A DNA stretch of 64,000 nucleotides from Culex pipiens pallens. Lineage: Eukaryota > Arthropoda > Insecta > Diptera > Culicidae. The stretch lies in assembly GCF_016801865.2 (NCBI RefSeq), contig NC_068938.1, positions 77,217,316-77,281,315 on the forward strand. Reading direction: 5' to 3'. Made by a program: the position numbers and the translations under genes. The notes beneath the pieces were generated by a model that saw nothing but the letters and a program-made list of their open reading frames with translations, ran no database searches and was not told the DNA's origin. Shown piece by piece: positions 21,368 to 32,810 of the stretch (positions are counted from its first letter, which is position 1; each line of letters begins with the position of its first letter).

Positions 21368-22654
21368 TTATACAGCAAATCTATTTGAAAAGAGCCTAAA
21401 CCGGAAAAAAGCTCTCTGATCAGGCTAAAAAAATTTCTGGGGGTTCTTTGGCCAAAATAATTAGACCTGTATTTTTTGTAAGGTCATTAGGGTGACCTAC
21501 ATCGTGCTAGGGTGGTTAAAAAATGGCAATTTTCGTCATTTTTTGCAAAAACCTTTTTTTTTAAATTATATCTCCGCGCCACATCATCCGATTTTAGCTG
21601 TCTAAGACGTATTTCACATATTATAACAAAAAATTGGCGATGTCGAACCGTATACCCGGGCAGACGGTAATAACAAAATTCATGCCATTTCAATAACAAA
21701 TACTGTTAAAATAACAAAAATTGTTATGGAATATTCATGCAAAATCCATTTTCGCATAAGAGTTTAATAACAGTTTATATTATCATATCAAAATTTGTTA
21801 TTGGTCTGATATTGGTTCAAAGCCAAAACAACTTGGGAATAACAGTTTTTGTTATCGGAGAATAACTTCAACTGTTATTGGGATGATCGGATTAGTTGTT
21901 AAAATAACAAAAAATAATAACAAAGATTTGTTCGAAGAATAACCAAAAATGTTACTAGTCTGTTATTACAATAACAATTAAATAACAAAAAAATCATAAC
22001 AGCGAATAACAAATCTTGTTATAAATAACATAAAATGTTATTGGCCCATTATTTTCAAATATCAAAAAATGTTATTCCCACATTATTTCCGTCTGCTCGG
22101 GATGTTTCGGAGATACGATTTTTTGAAAATAAAAACTAAGTTTTTCGACGCGCCACGCGCAGAAACGGGAAAATGAAGAAATCGGCAAATAATCAACTTT
22201 TTTCACTTAAACTGCGATAATTTAAAAATTTCAGCGATGCCGGTAAAATTTTCCGAGGAATCCGATAAAAATATTTTCAGACATGCGCTCTTTGGTAAAG
22301 ACACGGTCAAAGCGCCATTTTAAGTTTTCATGCGAATTTTTGAAATGTTAAGCTAGATTTTTGAAACTTTTTATTATTTTTCCCAAATAGCCAAACTCAT
22401 TTCCTTTCTTTTGCGTCTAAGAGCGCTAAAATCGGATGAAATGGCGCGGAGGTATGATTTTTCAATAAAGAGGTTTTTGCGAAAAATGATGAAAATTGCC
22501 TTTTTTGAACCAATTTAGCACGACGTAAGTCACCCTAATGACCAAACAAAAAAGCCGAGTCTAATTATTTTGGCCAAGGAACCCCGAGAAAAATTAGCCC
22601 GATCGGAGAATTTTTTTTGGAATTAGGCTCTTTTCAAATGGAATTGCTGTATAA
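21368..22654. mobile_element. Large inverted-repeat element with a nested MITE
   Basis: The outer arms of about 280 bp (21368-21650 and about 22370-22654) are inverted copies. They start TTATACAGCAA and run through AAAGAGCC, TTGGCCAAAATAATTAGAC and GGTCATTAGGGTGAC. ATAG lies on each side (21364-21367 and 22655-22658). A TA duplication one step inward is an alternative reading. The centre is interrupted by the MITE at 21655-22101. No transposase frame is present. Confidence 0.75.
21655..22101 (+). mobile_element. 447-bp MITE rich in ATAACA/TGTTAT, copy 1
   Basis: The inverted ends are CCCGGGCAGACGGTAATAA and CCCGAGCAGACGGAAATAA (from the right). TA is at 21653-21654. The right duplication is damaged. 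A second copy of exactly the same length lies at 51711-52157 in the opposite orientation. The interior carries ATAACA or its complement in dozens of places. Confidence 0.85.
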
Positions 22655-22659
22655 ATAGT

Positions 22660-23965
22660 TCTTCAATGATATTTTGGTTTCGTGATTGAGATTTACTTTT
22701 CGGACTTCTTTTGATGAAAAAAAATCTTAAAATATCAGGCTAATTTAAAAACGTGAAAACGACCACTTCTTTGTCAGTCTCGTCAATCGTCGTCAAAGCA
22801 ACTGACTATGAAATTCGATCAAGCTTTTGATTTGCCAAGATGTCCGGTTCACGAATTCCGTTTCTGTTTGCAGGTTCAACCCCGGTCGATGACAAACGGA
22901 TGTTGTCGCTTGGGGGTGGCTTCTAAGTACGTACAGTGAATTGACCTTTTTTTGTTGCATATTTGATTGGATTCTGTCCATCCTCGGAGTCGCTTTATGA
23001 ACGGACAAACGGTAATAAGGAAGCGAAATTTGGTTATGCAAAGGTCTGACAACTGTTGAAGGAAAAAAGATTTTTGATTTTTGATATTTCAAATTTATCT
23101 CGGAGTTATAATTGTTCATCTCATTACTTCTGAGGATTGTTTCTTTTTAACTTCTAACGAATTAACAATATTGAATCAATACAAAAAAATATCGAAGCTC
23201 ATCTGTGTCGCGTGGCCAGCTTGTGGCCCACATCATCTCGGAGAGGGTCTTTTCTTCCGAGAAAACCCAATTTCCCAATTTCCAAGAAGCAGTCAGTGGC
23301 AACATCGGTCCGAAGAAAAAAGAGGGATTTCGCTTCATCCCTCCGAATTCGGCTTGATCCACAGGCGGATCAGCCGACCCGGGGAACCGGCCAAATTATT
23401 ATTTCTGCCTTCTTGGAATGAATTAAATTGCTTCCAGTTCTGCCACCAGTACACAGTCGGCCCGCCGTCGTTCGTCTTTTCTGCCAAAGAAAAGCTAGCA
23501 AAGAAAGATGTTTTCAAACCAGAAAAAAAAGTTTAAGGAAAAAAAAACCGAGCGGTGCACAGCTGGTGTTGGCGGATGAAATCATGGATAAATTGCACTG
23601 AATGAAGAAAAAATAACTGTTGGAAGAGATTCGTGTTGGCTTTCTTCGACTTTGGCCGTCCGCCCTCCGCCCAGCCAGGCTCTAGAAGAGATGGTTAAAT
23701 TATTCTACTTCAAGCTGGCACAGCTTCCCACAGCACCAAACCCCGGCAAAGGTTCTGCTAAGGTAGGGCAGTACGAGAGAGTCGCATCTTGCAGTTATGG
23801 CATTTTATTAGATTTTCACCAAATTTTGGACTGTATCCATCCGCCAGCCGGCTTCGCTTTTGGTGGCTACAAAAGCACATTTCACTAACCGGCTGTTTCT
23901 TAGGCTACAAAATGTTGTCTTGCTCCGGTGGAATATAGGGTTGTTAAGAATGTTTATTTTGAGGA
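22660..23965. other. Unique-looking stretch, no gene recognised
   Basis: It includes a 151-codon frame at 23081-23536 with no recognisable domain and several overlapping frames on both strands. GC content rises at 23200-23480. I cannot separate a diverged exon from chance here. Confidence 0.35.
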
Positions 23966-23970
23966 AGGTA

Positions 23971-25178
23971 TCGTAAAGTTGGGGTGGTGAACTTTGGTGC
24001 AATTATGTTTATAGGTTTTCCGATAAAAACTGATTTGGCCTTTATGATATTCTGAGGTGATTTTTCATTGCTTTCAAACATATAAAACATATTTTTTGAA
24101 ACTCAGTTCTCGCCACTACTCAGTTGTAATATCACTTTAATTATTATTTCTTTACGTTTTCGCACACCGGCTTTTTTATTTTTTTTTATTTTCGTAAATT
24201 TATTTTCGTAAATTTATAACAAAATTGACTTATAGTTTTAGTTAATTAAGTGAATTAAAATTCCAAAACAGCTCATTTTCTCACACATTATTAAAGTAGG
24301 CTTTTTGGAATTTAAATATACGTGAATTTATAGTTAAGTTCCTTTACTAAGAATATATTTTTTGATATTGTTCTTGGTTTAGAAGTATTCTCACTCAATA
24401 AAAAATCACAAAATACAGAATATTTTGAAAATGCTAAAATTTTTATAATTTGCATCATGGGTATCAAACGAAGCGAAATTTACTTTGCATTTTTTCTTTA
24501 TAAAATATTTTTTTGTGGAATACTTAAATTTTCCGTACTATATTTTTTGAATAATCTAAAAAAATAATTTTACTTAATTTTTGTTTTTGTTAGTATTTTT
24601 TTTACTTAACACTCGAATTATTTCAAAATACCATATATTTTGAACATACAAAAATATTCATAATTTGCAATACATACATGGGTAGCAAACGAAGCGAAAT
24701 TTTGTTTGCATTTTCGCTTTATTTTTTTTTTTGTGAAACACTTAAATGTTTCGTACTAAAATTTCCCAATTTTTCCGAAAACATTGACATTTTTATAATT
24801 TGCAATAAAGGTATCAAATGATGCGAAATTTTGAATGTATTTTTACTTAATATTTTTTGTTTTGTAAAACACTTAAAGTTTATGAAATTTTACAAGATTT
24901 TTAAAATTACTTTTTTTCAATTAACTTTGAGTATTTTTTCAAAAAAATACAGTGTTTTGTGAAATTTAATACTTTCGAAAAACAAGATATTTTGTGAAAA
25001 TTTGAGTATTTCACAAAAAAACTCTGTAATATAGTGAGAATGCTTAAAACATCACTTCGTTCGATACCCAAATTGTAATAATTTGAGCATCTTTGAAAAA
25101 AATATTTTGTATTTTTAGAGTATTTATTCTGAGTATTGAAAATTTAACACTAGTTTACCGTTTCACCCCAGTTTACGG
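23971..25178. mobile_element. TA-flanked element with internal diverged repeats
   Basis: The right end read inward is CCGTAAACTGGGGTGAAAC. The left end is TCGTAAAGTTGGGGTGG. TA lies at 23969-23970 and 25179-25180. Inside are three or more diverged monomers containing 'ataatttgca' and 'caaacgaagcgaaattt' (about 24445, 24660 and 24790), plus an inverted one near 25050. It is non-coding. Confidence 0.65.
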
Positions 25179-25180
25179 TA

Positions 25181-26315
25181 GTTCTAAACATCTCACTCAA
25201 AGCTTCATTTCGAATAGTGTGAATGCACGCCATTTTCCCGTTTTTCACCTTGTTACCCTCCTTAAATTGCTTAAAATGTGGCAAATTCATGCTCCAGCAA
25301 TGAGAAGGAAGAAAAAACTCCTTCAACAAACCTAGCCGAAAAAAAAACATAACTGGATGAAGCAAGAAAAATTCGACTGTCAATTTCGACTCACCCTCTC
25401 GTGGTCCCTTTTTTAAGCATCCCCTCCTTGCTGGTGGCACCTTTCTATGTTTGTGCAAAGAATAAACTTAAATTGCTTTTTCCCTCCCTCACCCTCGCAT
25501 TTGTGTGTGCGTCTGTCTGAAAAAAAAAGGTTCTGAGAAGAAGGAGAAGGTCCTTCTCGCGAATAGAAAATACACAATTTTGTACGGAAAAAAGGGAGAA
25601 GAAAAAGGAAGAGAATTCACATTTCTCTGCCTGCGTTTCTTATTTCGGTTGGAAAAACCCAAATGAAAAGAATGTTGTCTCCCACACCATCTGTAGTCCC
25701 CTTTTTTCGTTGTTGCATGGAGGGGGTGGGTGGTTTAAGTAGCTTGTGTGTATTTAGGGAAGCTGTTACCGTTCTTGCGTTTGTTTTTTTTGTTGGTTAA
25801 CTTACTTTTGAAAATAAATAAATTTCTGTTCTACATATTTGATTTATTCAATATTTCGTTTTGATTGTATGATACTAAAAATAATGCATAAAGAATTGCA
25901 AATAAATTTGGGTGGATTGATATTTTAAAGTTCTTTGGCTTTATGTGCTTCCGGGAGAGGGCCATTTACTTGTTCCAGAGGTTGTCTTACCTTACCGAAG
26001 AAAGCGAACCCCTTTCACAGGTAGAAAAGCATACAAAGTCATCCTCAGTGCAGAAATCGTCGTCTTAAAAGCGAAATTCAACGGATAATAATGTAATTGC
26101 TTAGTTTTAACGGTTTGCATAAAAATTCCATTAAAGAAGTTCTTATAAGAAATAAAAATGCTCAACAGTGTTATAAACCAGAATAACGTCTTGTTACCTT
26201 AACTTCCGGTGGAAGATGATGTCTATGGCGAGAGTGAGGAGTGATGACGACGATGTACTTAAAAGAACCGTCCCCCAGCCTGACAGAAAGGTGAAAAACT
26301 TAGAGACGTCCCAAG
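25181..26315. other. Unique-looking stretch, no gene recognised
   Basis: It has pyrimidine-rich and purine-rich patches (25390-25620) and an AT-rich 3' half. No supported gene or repeat limit is seen. Confidence 0.35.
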
Positions 26316-26320
26316 TGAAC

Positions 26321-27951
26321 CTTTTTGCCTTTCTTACTAAAGAAAGGTATAGGTTTTACTTTAAGCCAGGACGTCATTTCCAGCTTCGTAAATATGTCGA
26401 TTCAGCATGAATTTTAATCCGAAAAATCGCTAAAAAATCACACTGCATCGATTTTTGACGCTCTATCGATTCACCTTGACAGAATTCGTCTATCTCGAAC
26501 CCTCGAATTTTGAGAAAATAAATTTCCTGGAGGTCGAGTGATGTTCGTATGTGGTAAAATTTTGCAAAATTTTGTGTCGCGCCGTTCTCAGCTCCCATAA
26601 ATCCGATTTCGATTCTTCTAAATGCAGATGAAAGCTAGTGTGCTGAACCTGGGCGAGTTGCCGCGCAAATTTCGAAATATCCATCTGTTTTCGGATGTGG
26701 CCAGACTTTTCCAGAAAATACACAGTTTTCAAATGAAAATATGGTCAAAATTTGTCATTTTCATTTCTTTTATTTATCTCAAAAAATGCATTTTTCGAGC
26801 TCTACAACCTCCCAAATTTTCATCCCGATTCATAATTTGGTTCTCGAGTTAGAGCCGTTTGATTAACCTACCATAAACAAAAAAATCCCTAAAAAAAGGT
26901 AAAAGCCCACCTGGTGACCTTCGCCAACATTTTTCATTTCTGATTTTATTCGAAATTTCTTGCTACATTCATAGTACAGACCATGAGTGAGCATCTGAAA
27001 CAAATTCGACATCGATCGGCAATCCGGATCAATTTTTAGAACGATTTACTTTTTGCCTTTCTTACTAAAGAAAGGTATAGGTTTTACTTTAAGCCAGGAC
27101 GTCATTTCCAGCTTCGTAAATATGTCGATTCAGCATGAATTTTAATCCGAAAAATCGCTAAAAAATCACACTGCATCGATTTTCGACGCTTCGTCGCCAA
27201 GTCGACAAGTTGTCAAGTTGAGCTTCGAATACTGGCGCTAGAATGCTGGCGCATATGTTTCGGCTCGACTTATACTCGTTCGTAGTAGCTTGTCTACCGA
27301 TGTTTCCTTCAACATGTAAGATATCGTAGCTTTTCGGTTTCTTTTGCTCTGTCCGTTTTTGCATAACTGTCCAATGTTAATGCAAAAACTTATTTGAAAT
27401 AGGACATTCATCCGGGTACAATCAATTTGTTTCCCGTGTGCTCCTAAAATCGCCTTTAAGTAGGCTTCATTTGTCGTGTCGTTTTATTTAACGGAGTTCA
27501 TTGGATTCCAATAGGAGCTTTCGAAGCTTCTAAGCTTTATATCGTTTTCAAAGTTTTCAATGCTCGCGACGCCAATGGCTATCTTCCTAAGGTATTGCGA
27601 TTGAGTGTGTAGTGGTGCGGTTGTAAAAATATCTATCTCTGACTCTCTCACTTTCGTAGACGCTGAATGGCAAGCTTCCCACTGTGCGGTTAACTCGGTT
27701 TTGCTTTGCGCCTGCTTTGTTCGGTTTTTGGGCTCGTACCAAAACTAGAAAACCAAAACCGCGGTGTGTGTCGTCACTTGCGCATTGGAAGCTAAGAATT
27801 TGTACGATTAAAAATATTCGATAGGTGAAAATTGCGTTTTCAATTTCATTTAGAAAACACATCATTAATAATACCTTGCTTTCATCATAAGATTTTTTGT
27901 ATCAAGTCGATGTTGTAAATTGAGAGAAGTTATATTCTTTAGTAAGAAAGG
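26321..27951 (+). repeat. Hairpin-ended repeat, two tandem head-to-tail units
   Basis: A 142-bp segment at 26321-26462 recurs at 27049-27190 with essentially no differences by eye. It begins CTTTTTGCCTTTCTTACTAA, whose CTTTCTT/AAGAAAG halves form a hairpin. The far end (about 27935-27951, ctttagtaagaaaggc) is the inverted copy of the same hairpin. This suggests one complete element plus a partial second one in tandem. Overall design resembles the 164-bp-monomer family, but the sequences differ. Confidence 0.6.
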
Positions 27952-28513
27952 CTCTATCTCACCCCTGGTGGGATTAAATCGGGTTTTTCCCTCGTCGTCG
28001 TTGCACCATTCGTGGGGTGCGGTAAGGTTTGTCCTACCTGAGTTGAGTGAAAGCTGTGGACTTGAAGTTGGACCATTAGAAGAGCAGTTGTTTAAAGTAC
28101 CGTAATCTGGGGTGAATCGGGACTACAGTCTGAATAGGGACAGCAGTTTTTAGAGTACTTAAAGCTTTTAAATTTGAAAATGATATATTTTATTTCTTAA
28201 GTGTATTGGATGTTCTTCTAAGTATAGTTTAAGATTGCAATTATATATTTAAAATAAATGGTAAATGCATTTTTTTTTAACTAAAATTAGAAGCAATTTA
28301 TGGTAATAACTTTAACGGATTTTTTTCTGATGTTTCTCATTTTTCACATTCTGAAAATAATTCTTAGGTAAAATTTCAAGGATTTTTTTTATTATTATTT
28401 CTTAGATCTCATGTCTCCTTTAAACAAAACAATTAAGAGGCAAAATTAAGTGTGGCTAATATGTTTGGGTGGATATGTAATATACATGACCAGTATGACA
28501 AAGAGTTTTGTTA

Positions 28514-29635
28514 GGGTAGAGTAGTCATCAATGAGACACGGGGAACAATGATAAAATGGCTCTCACAAGTCGTAGTTTCAACCAATCAGGCTCATATTTG
28601 GGGGAAAGGAGTGTCTACGGGATACACGTCTGCTATAATAGTGTCTTTGGTTATGGACGCTCCCTTGAAAAGTTATTCATAAATGTTTGATTCTGGGGTG
28701 TAAAAGTAAATTATGGTCAAAAAATACATTTACACAAAAATTAATAATTCTTCAAATTTCTTTCGACGTTCCATAGGGATTGAGTTGGGCTACAATGTCC
28801 TTTCATTAGGTTTGACCAAAATTTAGAATATTCCCAGAATCCAGGGCTGTCTTATTGTTCCCCACTCATTTTAGCCCATGGGTAACAATGAGACACTTTG
28901 ATTTTTCTTCATTAAACATTTTAAAATCCATGTAAATCTTTCAAAACATGAATTGAAAGTGATTTTTGGCATATTTATAGAGTTTTAACTTCATTTAACT
29001 AGACATACAAAGTTATTTGGTATAAATATATGGATTTTACAAAATTTAAATACATTTTAGTATAAATTTTGTTAATAAAAGTTTCATATTGGCAAAATTG
29101 CTCTGAAATGTTCAAGGCAAGCCACCTGTAATAGAACAATACAAAAACATGATGTTTTTCTAGAAAAGTATTGATTTTCGTAGAGTGTGTCTCATTGTTC
29201 CCCAGCTGTCTCATTGTTCCTGCCAAGTGTGTCTACTATGAGACAGTTGAATAACTCTGGCTGTAGATGTCGGATCGATCTCATATTTTGGTCAATGTTT
29301 GAACACACTAAAAGAAATAAAATGCTACAAAAAGCTCATTAAATCATGCTGTTGAAAATATTAGAAAAATCGTTGAAAGTTGAAAACCAAAAGTGTCTGA
29401 TTGATGACTACCGTAATCTGGGGCGAATCGGGACTACAGTCTGAATAGGGACAGCAGTTTTTAAAGCACTTAAAGCTTTTAAATTTGGAAATGGATGTAC
29501 ACATTTTGTTGGTCTGAGTCTGTTCTAACCGAAACCAACCAGAAAAATCAAAATATTGTGCTCCAACATGGTTAAAACTGCTTTCCCAATTCGCCCCATG
29601 TGTCCCGATTGACCCCAGTTTACGGTACCCTACCC
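28514..29635. mobile_element. MITE with GGGTAGAGTAGTCATCAATG ends, interrupted in its right end
   Basis: The left end follows TA (28512-28513). The right end reads GATGAC-TA, then the 215-bp element, then TA-CCCTACCC. Removing that insert gives GGGTAGGGTAGTCATCAATC (from the right), a good inverted match to the left end. TA is at 29636-29637. The interior repeats 'gtctcattgttcccc'-type motifs on both strands. It is non-coding. Confidence 0.8.
29411..29625. mobile_element. 215-bp MITE with CCGTAATCTGGGG ends
   Basis: TA lies on each side (29409-29410 and 29626-29627). The ends are CCGTAATCTGGGG on the left and CCGTAAACTGGGG from the right. It shares its first 90 bp with the element starting at 28100 and is inserted in the right terminal repeat of 28514-29635. 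Confidence 0.85.
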
Positions 29636-30645
29636 TATATAAGTTCGTCTAATAAATATCGAAAAAACATAATTGTAGCCAACTCTGACGAAATGTAAAT
29701 TTGTATGGTCAGTATGAATAACCAAAAAACTCGGTTTAATCCACCTAAAGGTAAAATAGAGCTTTTCCTACAGAAAAATTTAGTATATCAGAAAGATTTG
29801 TGCATGTTTTGTAGAATTTTGATGCTTTGAATTTGTGATTTTTCAAAATTTGTTTTCAAAAATTTACTATGGATTGTAAGATGCGTAATTAATCAACAAA
29901 ACAAATACTGGATTTAAGAGTGAGTCCACGAGCAAAGCATACCCATCTCGCATCGGTCTGTCTCCATTTTACCCCTTTAAAAATTAAAGCTATAAAAACT
30001 CGTCGAATCACATTTATTGAAAATCAAGTTCAGTTTCTTATTTTTATATCTTTTTAAGGGTTAAAATGGATGAAAATAAACATTTTTATGTATGTTTCTG
30101 TTGTGAAATTGAATCAGGAAAACCAATATGATGAAATTATCATCAGAAAGTGGGATCTAGGGGACCCGAGCAAAAATTTTCAACCAAAATATTCACTAAA
30201 AGAAAACCTGTCTATTTGGTGTGTTAAACTGCCTTACCCAAACCACAGAGTGCCCAAACCCTTCCTAATCTCAGGTGGTAGTGTCAGATGTCTCCTACAA
30301 TCTCCAGGTCGAATCGAGTTGATATCTGTTCGAACCCTAAAAATTTGTGTCCCGATTTTCCCCACTTCTCGTTGAGTGCTCATATTTGGCTCAGATGCTT
30401 GTTTTATATGTACAAACAACTCCTGAACAAGTTGGCCGTCGTTGATCATGGCCGTTCACGGTCCCCCGCGACAGACATGAACGACGAAACAAAGAGAAAT
30501 ACAAAAAGTAACTTTTTCAAAACTTGTTTTCGTTAATTCGCGATAACTTGTGATGGTTACTAGCAAACCCCTTATGTTTAGATATCAAAATTTGTGTAAT
30601 TGTCTGCTCTATACTTTGTAGAACATTGTTACATTAAAAAAAAGT

Positions 30646-30875
30646 CCCATCATTCAAGTATCGGCTAACATTCCCATCCACTTCCCCGTGTCTTACCTCT
30701 GGTTGTGGCCGGCGTCGGTATTGATCAGCACGATAGGGACCTTTGAAAATTGCAAAGGGGTGATGATTGGTTCTTACTTTTCATCTGTGGTCCACGGAGC
30801 AATGTTTGGGGGTCCTGGTCAATAACGAAGTAGCAGCTACGGGTAGACACCAATGCTATGCAATGCTATGCAATG
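30646..30875 (+). mobile_element. 230-bp retroposon with a 22-bp target duplication
   Basis: CATTGTTACATTAAAAAAAAGT occurs at 30624-30645 and again at 30876-30897 without a mismatch. The insert has no tRNA head. It ends in a short tandem tail (CAATGCTATG twice, then CAATG; 30851-30875). It is either a SINE or the 3' end of a truncated LINE whose tail is a simple repeat. Confidence 0.8.
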
Positions 30876-31081
30876 CATTGTTACATTAAAAAAAAGTAAC
30901 CCTGCACCCTATAAAAAACACGACATTTGAAAATAAAAACAAAATCTAAATTAAAAAAAAAAACATTAAATTTTCAAGTCCAAGAAATTTACAGTTGAGT
31001 AACGGAAAATGGCAGCGATTTAAAATCAATTTGGTGACTGGATTTCAGGTTCGTGATCATAGACCAAAAAAAAAAAAAATA

Positions 31082-32496
31082 GGGTAGAGGACCCAGAAAT
31101 CGCCCACTTTATAGTGGCAATCTAGGAAATTTGATGAGTATTTAATGACAATTTATGGTATTTGGTTCTATATGTTGTAGAACGTTGATAAACTATTTGA
31201 TTTTAAGTTTCCACAAAGTTTTCATCATTTACATGTTCATTTTTGATGAAATTTTGCGTTTTAATAAAGTGCTCTGAAGAGCCTATTTTCGCCCCCCTAA
31301 ATCCAATTTTCGCCCATCCTTGGAACCAGTTTTCGCCCACGACAAAAATCAAGATACCATATGAAGTTATGACACAAAGCTAAGCAAATATGGTCTCCTA
31401 TTGATACACAACATGTTCCCGAAGCTCAATTTCATTGATTTGCACATATTTTGTCGTAAAATAAATTGAAGTTCAAAAAACCCTAGGAGCTTTCTATACA
31501 GATGTCCTAATATTTTTTAGGTTCTTTGTATATTCTAACTAAAACCAAAACATGTTCTCACTCTCACTAAAAAAAATATGACTAAATCAAAATTTGTGAT
31601 AGAACTCATGTGTCCCTATTCACCCTAGATAAGAGCACACAGTTACAATTAGCTCCATGTTGTTGTTGATTTTGTTAGGGAAGCTTTAACCCTATGGGGC
31701 ATTCGCTCCCGAATTGACTCAATATAAAACTTCGAGTACCTCTTAATAAAAATATTAAAGCACATGTGTAACTACTTTCCCATCCTCTGCTTAATTTGTT
31801 TTCCTCTGTACCAGTAAACTTTTACTACATTTGAACTAGGTGTCCCATATCTTAGCTTAGGTCAATTTTTGAACTGATGTTTATACCAAAACCCCCTAAT
31901 GAATGAAACTAATTAAAATGATTATTTAACCTATAAAAATAATCTAGAATGTTCCAAATATATTTTCAAGCACATTTCGCTGCGATTAGATAAGTTTTTA
32001 TGGTAAACGAAAACTGGTTCTAGATAAAATCTGAAAACACAATAAAAGATTTCGCCCTGGACGAAAATTGGATCGCATGTTTTTTCATGACCCCAGAAAT
32101 CGCCCTCTTTATTTTATTGAAATAACCTTTGGAAAACGTTTAAAACAGGTAAATCACTAGATTTTCATGAAATTCACACATACAGTGAACTAATGAATTA
32201 TTCATTTACATAATTTTCGGACAAAATGAGTTGTTTTCCCTCATTAACATTATTACCCGCTGTAGTCTAAATTGACAAAAATATGGCGGCTGCAGTAAGG
32301 CTTTTTTTGAAAAGCTTATAAAAACTTAATAAACAATAGAAATTCATAAGAAAAGTTTCAATTAGTACTAGAAATGAATGAATATGTAAACCTGCATAGT
32401 AAATTCAACCAAAAAATGGTATAAGTTTGCTAAATACAGATTAAATCCAGTAGGTGGGCGAAAACTGGAGCAGGGCGAAAACTGGGTCCTCTACCC
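31082..32496. mobile_element. 1.4-kb MITE-like element with GGGTAGAGGACCCAG ends
   Basis: The inverted ends GGGTAGAGGACCCAG are perfect, and TA lies on each side (31080-31081 and 32497-32498). The interior has recurring TTTTCGCCC/GGGCGAAAA motifs near both ends. There is no transposase frame. Confidence 0.85.
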
Positions 32497-32502
32497 TATA
32501 TT

Positions 32503-32580
32503 GTCTGCCTGTGTGGATCAATCGGACCGCGCACTGGACTCACAATCCAGAGGTCGCCGGTTCAAATCCCGAGGCGGACG
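32503..32580 (+). other. tRNA-like head of SINE (cloverleaf largely preserved)
   Basis: GTCTGCC at the start pairs with GGCGGAC (32573-32579) as a 7-bp acceptor stem. The anticodon arm CTGGA-CTCACAA-TCCAG is intact and would carry anticodon CAC. The T-arm loop TTCAAAT lies in box B GGTTCAAATCC, but two T-stem pairs are broken. Because it leads into a longer body inside a target duplication, it is a SINE head and not a functional tRNA gene. Confidence 0.7.
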
Positions 32581-32810
32581 CAAAAAATTCTAAGTGTAAA
32601 TATAGGTTTTCGGTGCCCTCTCCCCGTGCCATACCTTAGGACACACTTAGGAGACCCGGAGACCCGGAGACCCGGAGTCTTGTCGCAAAAAGAACGATAC
32701 GCGCCTGTAGATCCGTTGATGAAACCGCAAGGTTTAAGAGGGCTACATTATAAGGTGTTACGTCGATTACGATCATAGACCAAAATTATCTGCACATTTT
32801 TCCAATTTTT

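Larger units (their letters stand above)
28100..30372. mobile_element. TA-type element with CCGTAATCTGGGGTGAATCG left end
   Basis: The left end is clear: CCGTAATCTGGGGTGAATCG, after TA at 28098-28099. The first 90 bp are nearly identical to the start of the 215-bp element at 29411. The right end is inferred from 'gtcccgattttccccacttc' (about 30350), which is a diverged inverted match. The element at 28514-29635 is nested in it. The right limit is uncertain. Confidence 0.45.
31070..32770 (+). mobile_element. tRNA-derived SINE, copy 3, split near its start by a MITE
   Basis: The target duplication GATCATAGACCAAAA is at 31055-31069 and 32771-32785. The SINE body is 32501-32770, with a tRNA-like head at 32503-32580 and a tail region containing 'gtgccctctccccgtgcc' and three and a half GAGACCCGG units (32650-32677). 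The MITE at 31082-32496 lies between the 5' duplication and the head. Confidence 0.8.
30420..32810. mobile_element. Family D copy 2 (partial), carrying two retroposons and a MITE
   Basis: Host fragments (about 30430-30645, 30898-31069 and after 32771) match family D copies at 3600-3800 and 44800-45100. The shared text includes 'cgcgataacttgtgatgg', 'tagaacattgttaca' and 'ttacagttgagtaacggaaa'. The insertions are a 230-bp retroposon at 30646-30875 and a SINE at 31070-32770. The SINE's junction contains a MITE at 31082-32496. Confidence 0.65.

Noticed and set aside
23081..23536. 151-codon plus-strand frame
   Set aside because: No domain and mixed composition, and it overlaps other frames. The first codon is not secure.
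32503..32580. Functional tRNA gene
   Set aside because: Broken T-stem, no pol III terminator directly after it, and it continues into a SINE body inside a target duplication.
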